Shown piece after piece: positions 48,363 to 57,188 of a DNA stretch of 64,000 bases. Positions within the stretch are counted from its first letter, which is position 1. Each line of letters opens with the position of its first letter. Under the pieces are notes generated by a model that saw only the letters and a list, made by a program, of their open reading frames with translations, ran no database searches and was not told where the DNA came from. This DNA is from Brevundimonas naejangsanensis (GTDB taxonomy: Bacteria > Pseudomonadota > Alphaproteobacteria > Caulobacterales > Caulobacteraceae): contig NZ_CP015614.1 of assembly GCF_000635915.2 (NCBI RefSeq), positions 2,454,501-2,518,500 on the forward strand, read 5' to 3'. The position numbers were made by a program, and so were the translations under genes.

Positions 48363-49943
48363 TCAGGAAGCCGCGACCTTGGCGCGGTTGGCCCCGTTCG
48401 TCCAGCGGGCCAGCGCGCTTCGCAGAGCGTCCGCCTCCAGCGGCTTGGACAGGTGGTCGTCCATGCCCGCCGCCAGACAGGCGGCGCGGTCCTCGGCGAA
48501 GGCGTTGGCGGTCAGGGCGATGATCGGCGTCTGGTCGCCGCGCGCGCGCAGCGCGCGCGTCGCGCCGGGCCCGTCCAGACGCGGCATCCGCATGTCCATG
48601 AAGACCAGATCGAAGCGCGCCGCCTTCATCGCCTCCAGCGCCTCATGCCCATCGGCGGCTGTCTGAACGACGCAGCCCTCGCGACGCAACAGGGTCCTGG
48701 CCAGAAGGGCGCCGACCGGATTGTCCTCGACCAGCAGGACCCGCACGCCCTTGAAGGCGACATGGGCGACCCGGTCGTCGTCGCCGGATCGAACCGGCGG
48801 CGCGGCAACGCCCCGGCGCGGCGCCAGCGCCCCCAGCACCTGCTCGGACAGCGAGGCCCGGCGCAAGGGCTTGATCAGATAGCCGCAGAAGCCGGCTGCT
48901 CGGTAGCGGCTGATCAGATCCCGCTCGTTCGGGCGAAGCAGGATGATGGACTGGCCCTGAACCGGCTTGGCCGCCAGCGCCCCCTCGTCGGCGCCGGCAT
49001 GATCCACCAGAGTCACCTGCGCCTGACGCGCCACCCTGCCGCCGGAGGCCTCGATCTGGTCGGCCGCCGCGCGTCGCACGAAGGGATCGGGCGTGCGGAT
49101 CGCCACCGCCAGCTTGGCCAGCGGCTGCGCGCGCGGCGTGGCGCCGGGCGCGAGCGGGAAGACGGCTTCGAAACGGAATCGGGCGCCGGCGCCTTCGGGG
49201 CGGTCCTCGACCACGACGGCTCCCTCCATGGCGCGGGCCAGGCGCCGCACCACCGCCAGGCCGAGGCCCGCGCCGTCGAAGCGGGCGGCGTCCGAGGCGT
49301 CGGCGTGGCCGAACTCTTCGAAGATGCGGCTGCGCGCCTCTTGCGGCACGCCCGGTCCGGTGTCGTCGACGATGAAGGCCAGCCGCACGGGCGCGCCGTC
49401 GCGCGGTTCGCCCACTGCTTCGACCGCCAGACGCACCCCGCCCCGGTCGGTGAACTTCACGGCGTTTCCAGCCAGGTTGAACAGGATCTGCCGCAGACGG
49501 CCCTCGTCGGCGACGATGTCGAGCGCGTCGGCGGCCACCGACCAGACGATCTCCAGCCCCTTGTCGTGGGCGCGCGGACTGAGCAGTTCGGCCACGCCCC
49601 GCACCAGGCCTTCCAGGTCGACCGGCGCCGGATCGAACTCCAGCGCCTCGGCCTCCAGCCGGGCGTAATCCAACAGGTCGTTGACCAGGCCCAACAGATG
49701 CTCAGCCGACTTCTGCGCCGCCTCGGCATAGGCGCGCTGCGCCCCGTCCAGCCGGGTGCGCGACAACAGGCCGAGCATGCCGATCACCCCGTTCAGAGGC
49801 GTGCGCATCTCATGGCTCATCAGCCGCAAGAACTGCTGTTCGGGCGAGGCGCCGTCCGCAGGCGCGTCGGACGGCCCCGCTCCCAAGCCGGACATGGCTG
49901 GCAGGAGCGCGTTCTGCGACGGTTTGCGGCGGGTCTGTCCCAT
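48363..49943 (-). CDS. Soluble hybrid histidine kinase with a degenerate middle receiver
   Basis: The 526-residue protein lacks membrane segments and any recognisable sensor domain. His44 sits in LRLMSHEMRTPLNGVIG, followed by a HATPase domain (VADEGRLRQILFNLAGNAVKF, DDTGPGVP, GAGLGLAVVRR). Residues about 280-385 look like a receiver domain that lost its phospho-acceptor but kept a Lys (GYLIKPLR). A complete receiver follows (VRVLLVEDNPVG, DLVFMDMRMPRLDG, LSKPLE). The short N-terminus implies partner or intracellular input. Neighbours comM and ampG are on the same strand; no functional link is proven. Confidence 0.86.
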   Translation of the reverse strand: MGQTRRKPSQNALLPAMSGLGAGPSDAPADGASPEQQFLRLMSHEMRTPLNGVIGMLGLLSRTRLDGAQRAYAEAAQKSAEHLLGLVNDLLDYARLEAEALEFDPAPVDLEGLVRGVAELLSPRAHDKGLEIVWSVAADALDIVADEGRLRQILFNLAGNAVKFTDRGGVRLAVEAVGEPRDGAPVRLAFIVDDTGPGVPQEARSRIFEEFGHADASDAARFDGAGLGLAVVRRLARAMEGAVVVEDRPEGAGARFRFEAVFPLAPGATPRAQPLAKLAVAIRTPDPFVRRAAADQIEASGGRVARQAQVTLVDHAGADEGALAAKPVQGQSIILLRPNERDLISRYRAAGFCGYLIKPLRRASLSEQVLGALAPRRGVAAPPVRSGDDDRVAHVAFKGVRVLLVEDNPVGALLARTLLRREGCVVQTAADGHEALEAMKAARFDLVFMDMRMPRLDGPGATRALRARGDQTPIIALTANAFAEDRAACLAAGMDDHLSKPLEADALRSALARWTNGANRAKVAAS

Positions 49944-49967
49944 AAGGCCACGCTAAGCCTCCCGGGG

Positions 49968-51578
49968 TTAATTCAACACGAACGGCCTCGGCCCGTCTGC
50001 GCCCTCCTTCACGGGAAACAAGCCGCGTCGGCTGACCTGGCGGTCGAAATCCTCATGGGCGCCGACGGTGCTGCGTCGGTACATCAGGGCCTCGGCGACA
50101 TGGCGGCGCAGCACCCCGTCCGCGCCGTCCAGATCGGCGATGGTGCGGGCCAGGCGCAAGGTGCGGGTCCAGCCGCGCGCCGTCAGCCCCCCCGCCTCCC
50201 CCGCCTTCATCAGCAGGGCGCGACCAGCCTGGTCCGGGGCGGCGAACCGTTCCAGCGCCTCGCCCGACGCCCGGGCGTTGAGCGCCTGCATTCCTGTCAG
50301 CCCGGCCTCGGCCTGACGGGCCTCCTGCATCTGCATGGCGGCGAAGACCCGGGCCGCGGCTTCGGCCGTGCCTTCGGCCGGAGGCGGCAGGATCATGTCG
50401 GCGGCCGTGACCGGCGGCGTCTCGACCGTCAGGTCGATGCGGTCGAACATCGGGCCGGAAATACGGTTCTGATAGTCCCTTTGACAGCGCGGAGCCTTGC
50501 CGCAGGCGCCCCTGCCCGGTCCGCCCACGCCGCAGCGGCAAGGGTTCATCGCCGCCACCAGCTGGAAGCGCGCGGGATAGCGCACATGGGCGTTGGCCCG
50601 CGCCACCACGATCTCGCCGGTCTCCAGCGGTTGACGCAGGCTGTCGAGCGCCTGGGCCGAATATTCCGGCAGTTCATCGAGGAACAGCACGCCGTTGTGC
50701 GCCAGCGACGCCTCGCCCGGCTTGGCCTTATGTCCGCCCCCGGTCAGGGCGGCCATCGAGGCCGAGTGATGCGGCGCGCGGAACGGTCGTTCCCGCGTCA
50801 GCGCCCCGCGCTCGATCAGGCCCGCCACCGACCAGACCATCGAGGTCTCCAGCCGCTCCAGCGGCGTCAGCGGCGGCAGCAGGCCCGGCAGACGCGCCGC
50901 CATCATCGACTTGCCCGAACCCGGCGGGCCGACGAACAGCAGGTTGTGGCCCCCCGCGGCGGCGATCTCCAGCGCCCGTTTGGCGCCCTCCTGCCCCTTG
51001 ACCTCGCGCAGGTCGGGCACGGCGCCCCCCTCCACCACCGGCCCCGGCTGGGGCGGGCGCAGCACCTGGGTCCCGCGAAAATGATTGATCAGGCCGATCA
51101 GGGAACGCGGCGCCAGCAGCCGTACATCTCCCGCCCAGGCCGCCTCCGGCCCGTTCGCCTCCGGGCAGATCAGGCCCAGCCCCATGGCGTTCACCGCCAT
51201 GGCCGCAGGCAGGGTCCCGCCGACGCCTGCGATCTGGCCGTCCAGCCCCAGTTCTCCGACCGCCGCCCAGCCGTCCAGCGCGTCCGGCCCGATCACGCCC
51301 ATCGAAGCCAGCACGGCCAGGGCGATCGGCAGATCGAAATGGCTACCCTCCTTGGGCAGGTCGGCCGGGGCCAGATTGGCGATCACCTTCTTGGCGGGCA
51401 GCGCCAGGCCGATGCCGGCGAAGGCGCCGCGCACCCGTTCGCGGCTTTCGGCCACCGCTTTGTCCGGCAGGCCGACAATGGCGAAGGCCCCGGCGGGCGA
51501 GCCGACCTGCTGCACTTCAACGTCGACCCGGCGCGCATCGACGCCGTCGAACGCCACCGTCACCACTCGAGCCGCCAT
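49968..51578 (-). CDS. comM: ComM/YifB-type Mg-chelatase-like AAA ATPase
   Basis: The 536-residue protein has an N-terminal Lon-protease-like S5 fold domain (VQQVGSPAGAFAIVGLPDKAVAESRERV) and a central AAA module with Walker A FVGPPGSGKSMMA and Walker B GVLFLDELPEYS. A Cys-rich CRCGVGGPGRGACGKAPRC lies in the C-terminal half, a family feature. ComM homologues act as helicases that aid branch migration in natural transformation. GAGGGAGAG before the ATG supports the start. It lies between gshB and the hybrid kinase. Confidence 0.92.
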   Translation of the reverse strand: MAARVVTVAFDGVDARRVDVEVQQVGSPAGAFAIVGLPDKAVAESRERVRGAFAGIGLALPAKKVIANLAPADLPKEGSHFDLPIALAVLASMGVIGPDALDGWAAVGELGLDGQIAGVGGTLPAAMAVNAMGLGLICPEANGPEAAWAGDVRLLAPRSLIGLINHFRGTQVLRPPQPGPVVEGGAVPDLREVKGQEGAKRALEIAAAGGHNLLFVGPPGSGKSMMAARLPGLLPPLTPLERLETSMVWSVAGLIERGALTRERPFRAPHHSASMAALTGGGHKAKPGEASLAHNGVLFLDELPEYSAQALDSLRQPLETGEIVVARANAHVRYPARFQLVAAMNPCRCGVGGPGRGACGKAPRCQRDYQNRISGPMFDRIDLTVETPPVTAADMILPPPAEGTAEAAARVFAAMQMQEARQAEAGLTGMQALNARASGEALERFAAPDQAGRALLMKAGEAGGLTARGWTRTLRLARTIADLDGADGVLRRHVAEALMYRRSTVGAHEDFDRQVSRRGLFPVKEGADGPRPFVLN

Positions 51579-51671
51579 CGTGTTCTCTCCCTCAGCAAAG
51601 AGAACAAATCACGAACTCAAGTAAACTGCAAGAGCGCCGTTCGATCAGGCGCGTGGGCGGCTTTTCAGCCG

Positions 51672-52622
51672 TCAGGCGGCCGCCGCCTTTCTCTGCTCGA
51701 TGACCGCCCACATCCGCTCGGTGGCGTCGATCCCGGCGAAGTTCAGCAGTTGCTGTGCGCCGGTGGGCGAGGTCACATTGATCTCGGTCAGATAGTCGCC
51801 GATCACGTCGATGCCGACGAAGATCAGGCCGCGTTCCTTCAGATAGGGGCCGATGGCGGCGCAGATCTCCAGGTCGCGCGGGGTGAGCTCGACCGGCGCC
51901 GCCGTGCCGCCGACGCGCAGGTTGGAGCGCACCTGATCCTTGGCCGGAATACGGTTGATGGCGCCGACCGGCTCGCCGTCGATCAGGATGATGCGCTTGT
52001 CGCCCGCCGCGACGGCCGGGATGAATTTCTGGATCACCAGCGGATCGCGCGACCCGGTCGCGTGGATCTCGATCAGGGCCTCCAGGTTCGGATCGTCCGC
52101 CTTCAGCCGCACCACGCCCGACCCGGCCGCGCCATGCAGGGGCTTCAGCACCACATCGCCATGACGGCGGTGGAAGTCGACCAGGGCTTCGGGATCGGAC
52201 GACACCAGGGTCGGGGGTTGCAGGCCGGGAAACAGGGTGGCGATCAGCTTCTCGGGCGCCGAGCGCACCTCAGCCGGATCATTGACCACCAGGGTCCTGG
52301 GATGCACCCGCTCCAGCAGATAGGTGGCGGTGACATAGGCCATGTCGAAGGGCGGGTCCTGACGCATCAGGATGACGTCCACGTCCTCAGCCAGATCCAG
52401 CCGCTGCTCGGGGCCGAAGTCGGCGTGGTCGCCCTGCTTGCGCTGCACCGTCACCGGACGGGCGCGGCAGAACAGGCGGCCGTCCTCCAGGGCCAGGGTG
52501 CGGAAGTCGTAGACCCACAGCTTGTGGCCGCGCGCCTGGCCGGTCAGGGCCATCAGGAAGGTGGTGTCCGACTCGACGTTGACCGCCTCGAGCGGGTCCA
52601 TCTGGATGGCGACCTTGAGCAT
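51672..52622 (-). CDS. gshB: Glutathione synthetase
   Basis: The 316-residue ATP-grasp enzyme adds glycine to gamma-glutamylcysteine. Features are [21 protein letters not shown] at the N-terminus, [20 protein letters not shown], the ATP-grasp glycine-rich [14 protein letters not shown] and the metal-binding [19 protein letters not shown]. Length equals the family norm. AAGGAC precedes the ATG. It follows the SirB1-like gene by 121 bases on the same strand; gshA is not in the window. Confidence 0.96.
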   Translation of the reverse strand: MLKVAIQMDPLEAVNVESDTTFLMALTGQARGHKLWVYDFRTLALEDGRLFCRARPVTVQRKQGDHADFGPEQRLDLAEDVDVILMRQDPPFDMAYVTATYLLERVHPRTLVVNDPAEVRSAPEKLIATLFPGLQPPTLVSSDPEALVDFHRRHGDVVLKPLHGAAGSGVVRLKADDPNLEALIEIHATGSRDPLVIQKFIPAVAAGDKRIILIDGEPVGAINRIPAKDQVRSNLRVGGTAAPVELTPRDLEICAAIGPYLKERGLIFVGIDVIGDYLTEINVTSPTGAQQLLNFAGIDATERMWAVIEQRKAAAA

Positions 52623-52743
52623 GGGGTGTCCTTTTTGGTGGGCGCTATCGCTCGCGCCGCGGGCGCTGGCTGAATGAGCGCCCGAGCAAGGACGCCGCTG
52701 AGCGTTACTTGAGGCCGCGACAGCTCGGCTGCAAGACCGTGCT

Positions 52744-53556
52744 TCAGTTCAGTTGCAGCCGCATCCGGTCCAGCCGGACGTCGCAGGCGACGAGCGGCTC
52801 GCCCAGAGTGCGGGCGCGCGACAGGGCGTGCATGGCGCCGGTCAGGGCGCCCTGCTTCTCGCGGGCGGCGGCGACGTCCAGCCAGGGGCGATGATCCTCG
52901 GGGTCCAGCAGGGCGCGGCGCAGGGCCGAACGCTCGGCGCTTTCATAATCGCCGGCGTGAAGCGCGCGGTTGAACAGGATGTTCTGCAGCCGGATCAGGG
53001 CCTGACGCTCGCTGACCGGCGCCATCAGCAGGTCCAGCCGGTCGGCCACATGCGGCGTCAATCCGGCCAGAAGGGCGCGGCGCGTCAGCTCCGACGGCAG
53101 CACCAGCCGGCCCTGGCTGAACGGGTCCAGCGCCACCGGCCCCTCGGGCGTTTCGACCCGCAACAGGACGTGGCCGGGAAAGTCGACCGGCGCCGCGCTC
53201 AGTCCGGCCCGGCGCGCGGCGTCCAGATAGAAGATGACCAGCACCGCCGACAGGCCGCGCCGCCGCTCGGCCACGTCGATCACGTCCGTATTGGCCGGAT
53301 GGTCGTAGTTCAGCAGGTCGCCGTTCAGCCGCAGGTCGCCGGCAAGCGCCTCGGTCAGGGCCTCATCGGGGCTTTCCTGAGCCGCCCGCTCCTTCAGCCG
53401 CTGGGCGGCATGGTCGGCCAGGATGCGCACCCCGTCGGCGTCGCGGAACGGATAGTCGTGGATGGCGCAGGCGATGGCGCAATCCAGCAGGGGAAAGGCC
53501 CCGTCCGGCCTCTCGCCCGCCTGCGCCAGCACCGCCTCTGCTTCCTCGCGCGTCAA
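52744..53556 (-). CDS. SirB1-like transglutaminase-family protein with TPR-like tail
   Basis: The 270-residue protein resembles the SirB1 N-terminal group: [45 protein letters not shown] and [24 protein letters not shown], followed by a helical repeat tail ([28 protein letters not shown]). The transglutaminase-like Cys appears replaced or absent in the VLVIFYLDA region. The start is TTG at 53556, which overlaps the yraN stop (TTGA), with GGGGAG ten bases upstream. The longer open frame runs through yraN in the wrong frame and is not used. Confidence 0.8.
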   Translation of the reverse strand: MTREEAEAVLAQAGERPDGAFPLLDCAIACAIHDYPFRDADGVRILADHAAQRLKERAAQESPDEALTEALAGDLRLNGDLLNYDHPANTDVIDVAERRRGLSAVLVIFYLDAARRAGLSAAPVDFPGHVLLRVETPEGPVALDPFSQGRLVLPSELTRRALLAGLTPHVADRLDLLMAPVSERQALIRLQNILFNRALHAGDYESAERSALRRALLDPEDHRPWLDVAAAREKQGALTGAMHALSRARTLGEPLVACDVRLDRMRLQLN

Positions 53557-53996
53557 GGCCGATCCGCTCCCCTGGAGATCACGCCGCGAAGATGACGCGG
53601 AAAGCGTCCGGGGGCCAGCGTCACCATGTCGATTCTCAGGTCCAGCCCCGCCAGGGCCGGCCGCCCGCGCGCCGCCGCCTCGGCCGCACGGATCAGACGC
53701 TGGTGTTGATCCGGCCCCAAAGCCAGCGCCGCCGCTTCCAGCGTGGCGCGGCGTTTGACCTCGACGGCGGCCAGAACCCGCCCGCGCCGGGCCAGGATGT
53801 CGATCTCGCCGCCCCGCCCCTTCAGGCGAAAGGCCAGCACCTGATAGCCCTTGAGCATCAGCCACAGGGCGGCGATCCATTCGGCGTCATGCCCTTGACG
53901 GCGCGCCCGTCCGCCGACCGCCTTGCGCCAGCCCGCCTTGGGCCGCTTGGGCGTCGGCGGCGGGCGCGACAGGCGAGAGGGCCGGGCCGGGCTCAC
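53553..53996 (-). CDS. yraN: YraN/UPF0102-family nuclease-like protein
   Basis: The 147-residue protein shows a restriction-endonuclease-like core: GHDAEWIAALWLMLKGYQVLAFRLKG, GGEIDILARRGRVLAAVEVK with the Asp and Glu-x-Lys, then a helix, as in UPF0102 proteins of unknown substrate. A basic Pro/Arg-rich N-terminus of about 30 residues precedes the fold. It starts with GTG overlapping the rsmI stop (GTGA) and overlaps the next gene by TTGA, so three genes are coupled in series. Confidence 0.85.
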   Translation of the reverse strand: MSPARPSRLSRPPPTPKRPKAGWRKAVGGRARRQGHDAEWIAALWLMLKGYQVLAFRLKGRGGEIDILARRGRVLAAVEVKRRATLEAAALALGPDQHQRLIRAAEAAARGRPALAGLDLRIDMVTLAPGRFPRHLRGVISRGADRP

Positions 53997-54865
53997 CGCG
54001 CCTTCAGCTCCAGCGCCCGCTTGTAGAGCGGCTTGCGCGGCAGGTTCAGAGCCTTGGACACCTCGGCCGCCGCCTCGCCGGGCGGCAGGCGGGTCAGGGC
54101 TTCGGACAGGGCGGCGTCGGCGTCGGCGGCGCTGGCCGTCTCGGCCTCGCCGGGGCCGACCACCACCACGATCTCGCCCTTGGGCGCGTCGAGACGCGGA
54201 TCGGCGGCCAGCTCAGCCAGCGTGCCGCGCACGCATTCCTCATAGAGCTTGGTCAGTTCGCGGGCCACGGCGGCGGGGCGCGGCCCCAGCACCTGCGCCA
54301 TATCGGTCAGGCTGTCCCTCAGGCGCGGCCCGCTTTCAAAGAAGACCAGCGTCTGACGGCCGGTGCGCAGCTCCTCCAGCGCCGTGCGGCGCGCGCCCGA
54401 CTTGGGCGGCAGGAAGCCCGCGAACAGGATCCGGTAGGCGGGCAGGCCGGCGATGCACAGGGCGGCCAGCAGGCTGGACGGTCCCGGCACGGGATGCACC
54501 GGCAGGCCCTCGGCCACGGCCGCCCGCGCCACGACATAGCCGGGGTCGGACACCAGGGGCGTGCCCGCGTCCGACACCAGGGCCACCACCTCGCCCGCCT
54601 TCAGCCGTTCGACGGCGATCTCGGCGGCGCGGGCCGAGGCGTGGTCGTCGCAGCGCTCCAGCTTGGCCTTCAGCCCATAGGCGGTCAGCAGCTTGGCCGT
54701 CACCCGCGTGTCCTCGGCCAGCACCAGATCGGCCGCCGCCAGCACGTCCAGCGCTCTCAGCGTCATGTCGCGCAGATTCCCGATCGGCGTCGCCACCAGA
54801 TAGAGGCCCGGCGAAACGGGGCGCGCGGGCGGGGCGGTCGGCGGGAAAAGCGGGGCGTCGGACAT
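53993..54865 (-). CDS. rsmI: 16S rRNA 2'-O-methyltransferase RsmI
   Basis: The 290-residue enzyme methylates C1402 of 16S rRNA. It has the tetrapyrrole-methylase-like start GLYLVATPIGNLRDMTLRAL, DLVLAEDTRVTAKLL, ALVSDAGTPLVSDPG and FFESGPRLRDSL, all RsmI hallmarks. The C-terminal segment GEIVVVVGPGEAE and a helical tail are typical. It sits 33 bases after hemW on the same strand and overlaps yraN by four bases. Confidence 0.94.
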   Translation of the reverse strand: MSDAPLFPPTAPPARPVSPGLYLVATPIGNLRDMTLRALDVLAAADLVLAEDTRVTAKLLTAYGLKAKLERCDDHASARAAEIAVERLKAGEVVALVSDAGTPLVSDPGYVVARAAVAEGLPVHPVPGPSSLLAALCIAGLPAYRILFAGFLPPKSGARRTALEELRTGRQTLVFFESGPRLRDSLTDMAQVLGPRPAAVARELTKLYEECVRGTLAELAADPRLDAPKGEIVVVVGPGEAETASAADADAALSEALTRLPPGEAAAEVSKALNLPRKPLYKRALELKAR

Positions 54866-54898
54866 CGGCGGGACCCTGCCAGTCCGGCGCGGCGCGGT

Positions 54899-56152
54899 CT
54901 AGGTCAGCAGCGCCTTCAGCACGGCGTCCAGCAACGGCCGCCCCGTCGCCGTGGCGGCGATGCGCCCGTCCTTCAGAGCGACGAAGCCGTCGGCCAGCAG
55001 GTCGCCCAACTTCCCTTCATCCGCTGACAGGCCCAGCCGCTGCAGCAGGGACAGGGGCACGCCTTCAACGGTGCGCAGGCCCAGCAGCACCCGCTCCTCG
55101 TCGGCGTCGCGGGGGTCCAGAACCTCGCGCTCGGCCCAGGGGTCTCGGGCGGCGACGCCCTGCACATAGTCGCCGATGCGGCGGTGCGCGACGGTGGCGA
55201 TCCGGCCCTCCGCCAGCGTTATCCGGCCGTGGGCGCCGGGGCCGAGGCCGAGGTAATCCCCGCCGCGCCAGACGTGCAGATTGTGGCTGGAGCGAGCGGC
55301 GACGTCGCGGGCGTGGTTGGACACCTCATAGGCCTCGAACCCGGCCGCTTCGAGCGTCCCTTGCGTGGCCTCATAGAGTTCGGCGGCCAGATCCTCGTCG
55401 GGCGGCGACCAGGCCCCGCGCGCCACGGCCCGCCCGAACGCCGTCGTCCCTTCAATGGTCAGTTGATAAGGCGAGACGTGCTCGAACCCCAGATCGAGCG
55501 CGGTGGACAATTCGGCCTGCCAGTCGGCGACGCTCTGTCCCGGCCGGGCGTAGATCAGGTCGATCGACAGGCGCGAGAAGGCCCGTCCCGCCAAAGCGAT
55601 GGCCCGGCGCGCCTCGTCGGCGGAATGGTCGCGGCCGAGAAACTTCAGCGCCGCATCGTCGAACGACTGCACCCCCATCGACAGCCGGTTTATCCCCGCC
55701 TGCGCCAGGGCGGCGTAGCGCCCGGCCTCGGCGTCGGTCGGATTGGCTTCGAGGCTGACCTCTATGGCGCCGGTCGGCGGGAACAGGGCGTGGGCGCGCT
55801 CAACCACCGCCGCCACCGCGTCCGGCGGCATCAGCGACGGCGTGCCTCCGCCGAAGAAGATCGAGGCCAAGGCGCGCGGACCGACCCGCGTCGCCTGCGC
55901 CTCCAGGTCGTCAAGAATGGCCTGCGCCAGCCCCGCCTGCTCCCCGGTCCGCCCCCGGTCGCGCACGACGTTGAAGTCGCAATAGGGGCAGATGCGGGCG
56001 CAATAAGGCCAGTGGACGTAAAGGGCGATGGAGTCTTTTTGGCCCCTATCGCCGCCTTCGCGGAAGGCGGCTGCTTGAGGGGCGGGCTGAGTTTCGCCCC
56101 TACCGCCGCCCTCGCGGAGTGCGGCTGCTTGAGGGGCAGGCGCCTCAATCAA
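54899..56152 (-). CDS. hemW: HemW-type radical SAM protein with repeat-encoded N-terminal extension
   Basis: The 417-residue protein has the radical SAM cluster motif Cys51-x3-Cys55-x2-Cys58 in YCARICPYCDF, and the HemW segments FFGGGTPSLM, SMGVQSFDDAALKFLGR, LIYARPGQSVADW and SPYQLTIEGTT. HemW relatives act in haem delivery rather than as coproporphyrinogen oxidases. Its first 40 residues are not HemW-like: two 18-residue repeats PQAAA-x-REGG-x-RG encoded by two hairpin repeats. The TTG at 56152, preceded by TGA in the same frame, is the only standard start codon before the cluster motif. The gene overlaps rdgB by eight bases. Confidence 0.92.
   Translation of the reverse strand: MIEAPAPQAAALREGGGRGETQPAPQAAAFREGGDRGQKDSIALYVHWPYCARICPYCDFNVVRDRGRTGEQAGLAQAILDDLEAQATRVGPRALASIFFGGGTPSLMPPDAVAAVVERAHALFPPTGAIEVSLEANPTDAEAGRYAALAQAGINRLSMGVQSFDDAALKFLGRDHSADEARRAIALAGRAFSRLSIDLIYARPGQSVADWQAELSTALDLGFEHVSPYQLTIEGTTAFGRAVARGAWSPPDEDLAAELYEATQGTLEAAGFEAYEVSNHARDVAARSSHNLHVWRGGDYLGLGPGAHGRITLAEGRIATVAHRRIGDYVQGVAARDPWAEREVLDPRDADEERVLLGLRTVEGVPLSLLQRLGLSADEGKLGDLLADGFVALKDGRIAATATGRPLLDAVLKALLT
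56042..56137 (-). repeat. Two CTCAAGCA-TAG hairpins in frame in hemW
   Basis: Copies at 56042-56083 and 56096-56137 (minus strand), each 42 bases, start 54 bases apart. Both have outer arms GCCC/GGGC, the CTCAAGCA shoulder and TAG near the right arm; inner arms GCCGCC/GGCGGC pair. Both are read in frame as part of hemW codons 7-42. Confidence 0.88.
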
Positions 56153-56747
56153 TCAGCGCCGCCTTGAGTTTGTCGAACGCCCGGCCGCGATGGCTGACGG
56201 CGTCCTTTTCGGCGGCGTCCATCTCGGCGAAGGTCTTGTCCGAGCCTTCCGGCTGGAAGACGGGGTCGTAGCCGTGGCCGCCGTCGCCGCGCGGCGGGAA
56301 GACCAGCTGGCCGTCGACCCGGCCCTCGACCACCACGCAGGGCCCGTCCGGCCAGGCCACCGCCAGGGCCGAGGTGAACCAGGCCGAGCGATCGCGCGAA
56401 CCGGTCTCCTCCAGCCGCTGCTCGACCTTGCGCATGGCCAGGGCGAAGTCCTTGTCCGGCCCGGCCCAGCGCGCGGAATAGATGCCGGGCGCCCCGTCCA
56501 GCGCCGCGACCGACAGGCCGGAATCATCGGCCAGGGCGACCTCGCCCGAGGCCTGGGCCGCATGGCGCGCCTTCAGCATGGCGTTGCCGGCGAAGGTGCT
56601 CTCGGTCTCGTCCGGCTCGGGCAGACTCAGCTCTCCGGCCGTGACGATCCGGTAATGTCCGTCCAGCAGCGCTTCGATCTCGCGGGCCTTGCCGGGATTG
56701 TGGGTGGCGGCGACGAGCCGCATCCCCTTGATGAGCTTGAGATTCAT
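56145..56747 (-). CDS. rdgB: dITP/XTP pyrophosphatase RdgB
   Basis: The 200-residue enzyme removes non-canonical purine triphosphates. It has the family start RLVAATHNPGKAREIEALL, the DETESTFAGNAMLKARHAA motif, the ALADDSGLSVAALDGAPGIYSARWAG signature and the SHRGRAFDKL end. The ATG at 56747 gives an N-terminus of eight extra residues; an in-frame ATG eight codons on is another candidate. In many Caulobacterales it is close to hemW, as here. Confidence 0.95.
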   Translation of the reverse strand: MNLKLIKGMRLVAATHNPGKAREIEALLDGHYRIVTAGELSLPEPDETESTFAGNAMLKARHAAQASGEVALADDSGLSVAALDGAPGIYSARWAGPDKDFALAMRKVEQRLEETGSRDRSAWFTSALAVAWPDGPCVVVEGRVDGQLVFPPRGDGGHGYDPVFQPEGSDKTFAEMDAAEKDAVSHRGRAFDKLKAALID

Positions 56748-56789
56748 GGCGCGACCTTACTCCCGTCGAATCCATTGCGAAATGGTAAC

Positions 56790-56948
56790 ATCGTTAAACG
56801 ATATGTAAGTTGGATTTCGTCCGGGCATGACCTATCTTCATTATCAGGAACGGAGGCCGCACCGTTCAAATGCGAGAAACAACTCGCAACAATGATCCAG
56901 CGGCGCAGCATAAATGCACAAAAAATGTGCTTCGATGGAGAGACCGAT
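56790..56948 (+). promoter_or_regulatory. AT-rich leader with three hairpins and a CtrA-like box
   Basis: This stretch is visibly lower in GC than its surroundings. It holds the dyad ATCGTT-A-AACGAT (56790-56802), overlapping TTAA-N7-GTAA (56794-56808), one mismatch from the CtrA consensus TTAA-N7-TTAA. Three successive stem-loops follow: GAACGG/CCGTTC (56848-56867), TGCGAG/CTCGCA (56871-56888) and GCACA/TGTGC (56916-56930). GGAG at 56937 then precedes a small ORF. Function is inferred only from structure and position. Confidence 0.45.
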
Positions 56949-57065
56949 ATGCAAGCCATGCGAAAGACCAACATGATGGACCGTCTGGCCCACAGCCTGG
57001 GCAACGCCTTCCTGCTGGCCGCCCTGCCGGCCGCAGCGATCGCCCTGATCGTTCAGAGCTTCTGA
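56949..57065 (+). CDS. Small single-span membrane ORF
   Basis: This 38-codon ORF encodes a basic, Met-rich N-terminus (MQAMRKTNMMDR) and one hydrophobic helix (AFLLAALPAAAIALIVQSF) at the C-terminus, the layout of small membrane proteins. GGAGA lies seven bases before the ATG. No family is recognised. It sits between a structured AT-rich leader and the DUF2975/HTH pair, on the same strand as both. A Met nine bases further on is another possible start. Confidence 0.55.
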   Translation: MQAMRKTNMMDRLAHSLGNAFLLAALPAAAIALIVQSF

Positions 57066-57188
57066 TCCTGTCGGGTTGGAGGGGGACTTTGACGATCGCC
57101 ATGAACGCCGCGAAGAATAACGCCGCGCGCGGGTCGGCCGGACCCGCCGCGGCGACCGCGCCTGTTCCCCCGGCCTGAGACGCCGCCC

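Noticed and set aside
48312..52673. 1453-codon open frame opposite gshB, comM and the hybrid kinase
   Set aside because: Antisense shadow created by high GC at third positions; all three minus-strand genes are well supported.
52661..52683. GGGCGCT/AGCGCCC hairpin between gshB and the SirB1-like gene
   Set aside because: Seven-base stem, no T-tract and not repeated elsewhere; too weak for a terminator.
53556..53880. Longer frame making the SirB1-like protein 378 residues
   Set aside because: The extra part is yraN read in the wrong frame; the TTGA overlap start explains the gene.
57089..57178. Second small ORF (TTG 57089 or ATG 57101) before DUF2975
   Set aside because: Up to 29 codons, Ala/Pro-rich, without a convincing start; kept only as a note in the leader finding.
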